Source: a virus. Taken from it: DNA of 24,833 nt. Where the stretch lies: positions 1 to 24,833 of the IMG/VR virus record IMGVR_UViG_3300025131_000397. One strand, given 5' to 3'. Of the stretch, positions 22,636 through 24,833 are shown one piece after another. The position numbers and the translations under genes are program-made. Positions within the stretch are counted from its first letter, which is position 1. Each line of letters starts with the position of its first letter. A model generated the notes under the pieces. That model was given only the letters and a program-made list of their open reading frames with translations. It searched no databases and had not been told where the DNA came from.

Positions 22636-22875
22636 TTAAAGTAAATTTCTACTTTTTGTTTCTTCCCATAATGAATCTATTTCTTCTTCTGAAAACAACT
22701 GATTTGTTGGGTAATATTGCGAAAGATAAATTGTAATTGCTCGTAGAAAAGGCCACCCAAGTTTGAAGTTCTCGAATAATTCTGTTCCTATAAATCCATC
22801 AATTATTTGTTTATTTGAAATCGGATAATCAACTTCATTATGGCGAACAAAATTATCTACTCGTGGTTTATTCAT
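22636..22875 (-). CDS. Reverse-strand gene of unknown function (moron candidate)
   Basis: A 79-residue protein and the only convincing minus-strand gene. The longer frame begins at 22968, but I chose the ATG whose complement is at 22873-22875 because GGAGAGAG lies just upstream of it on the minus strand and the protein then begins MNKPRVDNFVRH. It has aromatic helices (ENFKLGWPFLRAITIYLSQYY) and an acidic C-terminal helix (SEEEIDSLWEETKS); no membrane span or known motif is seen. CGA and CGC arginine codons contrast with AGG in neighbouring genes. Its own promoter and AT-rich content suggest an acquired gene expressed separately, perhaps in a lysogen. Confidence 0.6.
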   Translation of the reverse strand: MNKPRVDNFVRHNEVDYPISNKQIIDGFIGTELFENFKLGWPFLRAITIYLSQYYPTNQLFSEEEIDSLWEETKSRNLL

Positions 22876-22959
22876 TTCTCTCTCCAATTCTCTGATAAGC
22901 AAAATGCCCATTGCGGTTAAATTGTCAAAGAGCAAAAAAACAAAACACCCTCTATTATC

Positions 22960-22987
22960 ATTATACACATTTGACCAAAAAAATCAA
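22960..22987 (-). promoter_or_regulatory. Sigma70-like promoter for the reverse gene
   Basis: On the minus strand TTGATT (22987-22982) is followed by a 16-base spacer and a perfect TATAAT (22965-22960). It lies about 85 bases ahead of the chosen start of the reverse gene. A second TTGACA at about 22919-22924 has no good -10 partner. Confidence 0.6.
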
Positions 22988-23096
22988 CAAAAAAATTTGT
23001 CACCTCTCCCAGACCCCCCTCTTTTCGCATTTTTTTTTCGTTGGGGACAAGTTACATTGGTAGTAGGAGGGGGTAAACTTTTTTTTTGTGAATTAT

Positions 23097-23125
23097 GGGT
23101 TTTTCTATAAAAAAATAAAAAACCC
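23097..23125. terminator. Hairpin with A/T runs
   Basis: GGGTTTTT (23097-23104) pairs with AAAAACCC (23118-23125) across a 13-base A-rich loop. The mixed GGG core and A/T run could end transcription, but the stem is short in GC. Confidence 0.35.
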
Positions 23126-23178
23126 CAAAGAAATTACTTGACTTTATTCAAATCATCTGATAGTTTATCCTCGTAGTA

Positions 23179-23196
23179 AAAAGAAACATCACCTAC
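23179..23196 (+). repeat. 18-base imperfect repeat, copy 1
   Basis: AAAAGAAACATCACCTAC matches the copy at 23250-23267 in 14 of 18 bases. Both lie between the possible promoter at 23138 and the gene at 23380, so they could be operator sites. Confidence 0.4.
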
Positions 23197-23220
23197 CAAA
23201 AAAAGCAAAAAAAAAGAACG

Positions 23221-23243
23221 GCCTTGAACTATAGGCTTTTTTT
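23221..23243 (+). terminator. Possible weak terminator
   Basis: GCCT (23221-23224) and AGGC (23233-23236) enclose an 8-base loop and are followed directly by seven T. The T-run is good but the four-pair stem is short. It lies between the two 18-base repeats and might act as an attenuator. Confidence 0.35.
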
Positions 23244-23249
23244 AAACTG

Positions 23250-23267
23250 AAAAGTAGCATTGCCTAC
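23250..23267 (+). repeat. 18-base imperfect repeat, copy 2
   Basis: AAAAGTAGCATTGCCTAC, the partner of 23179-23196. It also contains an internal inverted repeat, GTAG with CTAC. Confidence 0.4.
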
Positions 23268-23379
23268 ATTGCAGAAAGAAAAAATTACACTCATAATAAT
23301 ACAGTATGCGTGTTTTTTCACAACCCACGAACACAACATAATATACAAATAGGACGTTTGTTACCGAAAACGGCTTAAA

Positions 23380-23718
23380 ATGCACATGGATAGAATATAC
23401 TATAAAAACACCTATTTAACACATGATGAAGATGGAAATCCCATTGAGAGAATCACGGCTGAGTATAAGCATATAGGCAAGTATATTGTGGGCGTTACGG
23501 TGCTGGGGCAGGCAGGAAAGATGCGAAAGGTTGCATCTACTTTAAATAAGATGGTCAGGGCGAGAGGGGAAGAGCCGATATTTAAGGTGATTAGGAATAT
23601 ACCGGAAAACTGCAAACACGGGCCAGGTTACAAATACATGGTGGTTCGTAAACTTATCGCGGACGATAAACTTGAGTTTATTGACCACGCCTTACTTGAT
23701 TGGGAGGATATCGAATGA
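23380..23718 (+). CDS. Small phage protein, unknown
   Basis: A 112-residue protein, first of a cluster of overlapping small genes. The start is ATG 23380 or ATG 23386; neither has a clear ribosome site, and a small CCG-AAAA-CGG hairpin lies just upstream. It has a beta-rich start (IYYKNTYLTHDEDGNPIERI), a basic helix around KVASTLNKMVRARGE and an acidic end (LDWEDIE). No family was recognised. Its stop overlaps the next start (ATGA at 23715). Confidence 0.6.
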   Translation: MHMDRIYYKNTYLTHDEDGNPIERITAEYKHIGKYIVGVTVLGQAGKMRKVASTLNKMVRARGEEPIFKVIRNIPENCKHGPGYKYMVVRKLIADDKLEFIDHALLDWEDIE

Positions 23719-23924
23719 GGAATATTATCTTAACGGTGTTTCTATCATTACTACTAATCCTCATCCTGCTGTTCCTATGCAATATGAGTGTATACATGAC
23801 CGAACTGAAAGGAAAGGCGGATATCGGGGAGAGGTGCCTTAGAGAGCATAAGGAGAAGGAGAAGATAATGATGAAGAATGGCGGTGTCTGGAAAGAATGG
23901 GAGGTTACCAAAAGGTATGAGTGA
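23715..23924 (+). CDS. Small single-span membrane protein
   Basis: A 69-residue protein starting at the ATGA overlap. Residues 3-24 (NIILTVFLSLLLILILLFLC) are one strong membrane span, followed by a charged soluble helix. It could be a small holin-like, spanin-like (i-spanin) or membrane-anchor protein; the C-terminal coiled-coil-like stretch would fit an i-spanin but no partner was found. An upstream in-frame start at 23700 is less likely. Confidence 0.6.
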   Translation: MRNIILTVFLSLLLILILLFLCNMSVYMTELKGKADIGERCLREHKEKEKIMMKNGGVWKEWEVTKRYE

Positions 23925-24066
23925 TTTAGATGATGCAAAGTCTAGGCAGGAGTATGAGTGGTTTTTACGGGAAGTACTGGACGATGATGACCGTATTGCG
24001 AGGATTATAAAGAAAGACTCCATCGGAAGTACGGATGAGGAATTTCAGGATTATAAAAATTTATGA
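23917..24066 (+). CDS. Small acidic protein, unknown
   Basis: A 49-residue protein starting at ATG 23917 and overlapping the membrane-protein gene by eight bases, with GGGAGG about 12 bases upstream. An upstream in-frame start at 23878 would overlap far more. It is acidic and helical (EYEWFLREVLDDDDRIARII). No family was recognised. Its stop overlaps the next start (ATGA at 24063). Confidence 0.55.
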   Translation: MSDLDDAKSRQEYEWFLREVLDDDDRIARIIKKDSIGSTDEEFQDYKNL

Positions 24067-24290
24067 AAAAGATAATTTACACAAAAGATAAGTGCGGTGG
24101 TTGTATCACCTTGAAAAGGGACTTGGATCGGCAGGGCGCGGTATATGAGGAGCGTGATTCCTCACGCCTGGAACGTCCTGAAGACGAGATTGACATAAAG
24201 GCTTTTATTGAGGAAGTCGTAATGAAAAATATAGCCCCAAAGGATATTTCATTCCCAATCGAATATGACTATCAGGCCGAAAAAATGTAG
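24063..24290 (+). CDS. Glutaredoxin/NrdH-like redox protein
   Basis: A 75-residue protein. It begins KKIIYTKDKCGGCITLKRDL, the first strand, CxxC active site (Cys11-Gly-Gly-Cys14) and helix of a thioredoxin fold, followed by a second strand (AVYEERD). These proteins reduce disulfides; NrdH-type members feed electrons to ribonucleotide reductase. The typical cis-Pro and GG elements of a full glutaredoxin are not clear, and the C-terminal part (FIEEVVMKNIAPKDISFPIE) is only loosely like the family, so it may be a divergent short form. It overlaps both neighbours. Confidence 0.65.
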   Translation: MKKIIYTKDKCGGCITLKRDLDRQGAVYEERDSSRLERPEDEIDIKAFIEEVVMKNIAPKDISFPIEYDYQAEKM

Positions 24291-24630
24291 GATCTGCGGG
24301 AAAACCGTACCGCTTATAAAAGGGAGAACACGGACACAGGTTGCCATGATTTGCCGTGGTACGGTGCTTGAAGATGGCACACGCTTGCCTTCCGAGTGCC
24401 AGAAAACATACCGTGCCACTTGGCACAGGGAGCATTATGCTAAATTTAAAAAAGGGGGGGTTAAAAAGACTAAACCTGACAGGGACGTGCGGAATATCTG
24501 CCTTAAATGCTATAAGGAGTTTATGGCTTTATCAAAAAATAATAGGATTTGCGAAAAATGCACACGGGAAAACGATTTTATCAGAGTAAGGACTGCAACC
24601 TTACATTATGGGAGCGGAAAGAAAGGGTAG
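24265..24630 (+). CDS. Eight-cysteine zinc-binding protein
   Basis: A 121-residue basic protein overlapping the redox gene by 26 bases. Cys8/Cys11 with Cys30/Cys45, and Cys79/Cys82 with Cys96/Cys99, form two likely zinc-binding groups. The intervening basic stretch (HYAKFKKGGVKKTKPDRD) could bind nucleic acid. Small phage proteins of this kind often bind DNA, RNA or host transcription proteins; none of these is shown. The start at 24265 has no strong ribosome site and may be coupled to the upstream gene. Confidence 0.7.
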   Translation: MTIRPKKCRICGKTVPLIKGRTRTQVAMICRGTVLEDGTRLPSECQKTYRATWHREHYAKFKKGGVKKTKPDRDVRNICLKCYKEFMALSKNNRICEKCTRENDFIRVRTATLHYGSGKKG

Positions 24631-24639
24631 GTGATATAC

Positions 24640-24833
24640 ATGAAAAGGACGATAAGGATATCAGGTAGCGTTTCGGGAACGATAGCTACCGGGAGTTTTC
24701 AAAACCTGAAGCCCACTTTTACGTGGGAAGAAGAAATTGAGATGGATGCTACTGAAACCCTGGATGACGATAAGATCCAGAAGCGCAGGCAGTTTCTATA
24801 TGATATGAGTTTTTCGCTTCTAAAACAGGCGGA
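24640..24833 (+). CDS. Partial gene, unknown phage protein (3' cut by window)
   Basis: Starts ATG 24640 with GGTAGGTG about seven bases upstream and stays open for 64 codons to the window end. It begins KRTIRISGSVSGTIATGSFQ and continues NLKPTFTWEEEIEMD. This beta-rich start (ISVS.S..I..G.F.N..P..T...E.E) resembles small hypothetical proteins in phages of anaerobes, from memory only. The role is unknown. Confidence 0.6.
   Translation, partial: MKRTIRISGSVSGTIATGSFQNLKPTFTWEEEIEMDATETLDDDKIQKRRQFLYDMSFSLLKQA

Larger units (their letters stand above)
22988..23379. other. AT-rich non-coding control region
   Basis: About 390 bases with no credible gene. It holds long homopolymer runs (A, T and one C run near 23006), two hairpins, a pair of 18-base imperfect repeats and a weak plus-strand promoter-like pair, TTGACT (23138-23143) and TAGTTT (23161-23166), 17 bases apart. 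It sits between the reverse gene and the next plus-strand cluster, so it is probably the control region for both; an origin of replication is possible but unsupported. Confidence 0.5.

Noticed and set aside
22904-23110. A 68-codon plus-strand frame in the control region
   Set aside because: It overlaps the promoter and 5' end of the reverse gene, consists largely of homopolymer-derived Lys/Phe/Pro/Gly runs and has no ribosome site.
22988-23379. Origin of replication
   Set aside because: The region is AT-rich with two repeats, but there are no clear iterons, DnaA boxes or replication gene beside it, so it is described only as a control region.
1-24833. CRISPR array or insertion sequence
   Set aside because: No regularly spaced repeats, terminal inverted repeats with a transposase, or recognisable integrase were seen.

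Overview
The window is a stretch of a tailed-phage (or prophage) genome with a P22-like, short-tailed (podovirus) virion plan. This rests on gene order and recognisable proteins. A terminase large subunit, cut by the window start, is followed by a P22-type portal, an acidic coiled-coil scaffold, a P22-type coat protein, a gp4-like tail accessory factor and a gp10-like packaged-DNA stabilisation/tail protein. The host cannot be named. Strong GGAG/GAGG ribosome sites, a lipoprotein signal and sigma70-like promoter hexamers point to a bacterium. A domain resembling the glycyl-radical end of anaerobic ribonucleotide reductase (NrdD) hints at an anaerobic host, but that is inference. Most genes favour AGG (Arg) and ATA (Ile) codons.

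Layout. 1-1132: terminase (partial). 1133-1362: A-rich gap with two inverted repeats, one a strong nested terminator. 1363-7729: head and tail-adaptor genes, tightly packed, with one hairpin after the coat gene. 7729-11248: a small zinc-ribbon protein, a 901-residue tail fibre with a duplicated module, and a small fibre-associated protein. The distal fibre and the gene after it are AT-rich with different codon use, as expected for an acquired receptor-binding end. 11382-19654: five genes that look like internal or ejection proteins, ending in a 1551-residue protein with an HEIGH metallopeptidase motif. 19682-22578: a cassette of short, often overlapping genes: a lipoprotein, a 66-residue acidic protein, a stand-alone NrdD-like domain, a metallophosphoesterase, an acidic protein, a secreted four-cysteine protein and a holin-like membrane protein. 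22636-22875: the only clear minus-strand gene, with its own promoter. 22988-23379: non-coding AT-rich control region. 23380-24833: small overlapping genes, including a membrane protein, a glutaredoxin-like CGGC protein, an eight-cysteine zinc protein and a partial gene at the window end.

How they fit. The left two thirds build the virion: packaging motor, portal, shell, neck, fibre, and proteins ejected into the cell with the DNA. The 19.7-22.6 kb cassette probably mixes lysis or envelope functions with accessory metabolism. The reverse gene looks like a moron (a gene expressed independently of the lytic programme). No endolysin, integrase, polymerase or small terminase is recognisable here. 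The most unusual features are the NrdD-like domain with a hairpin over its ribosome site, the next gene with another start-site hairpin, and the fibre duplication whose two copies keep the protein almost unchanged while most codons differ.
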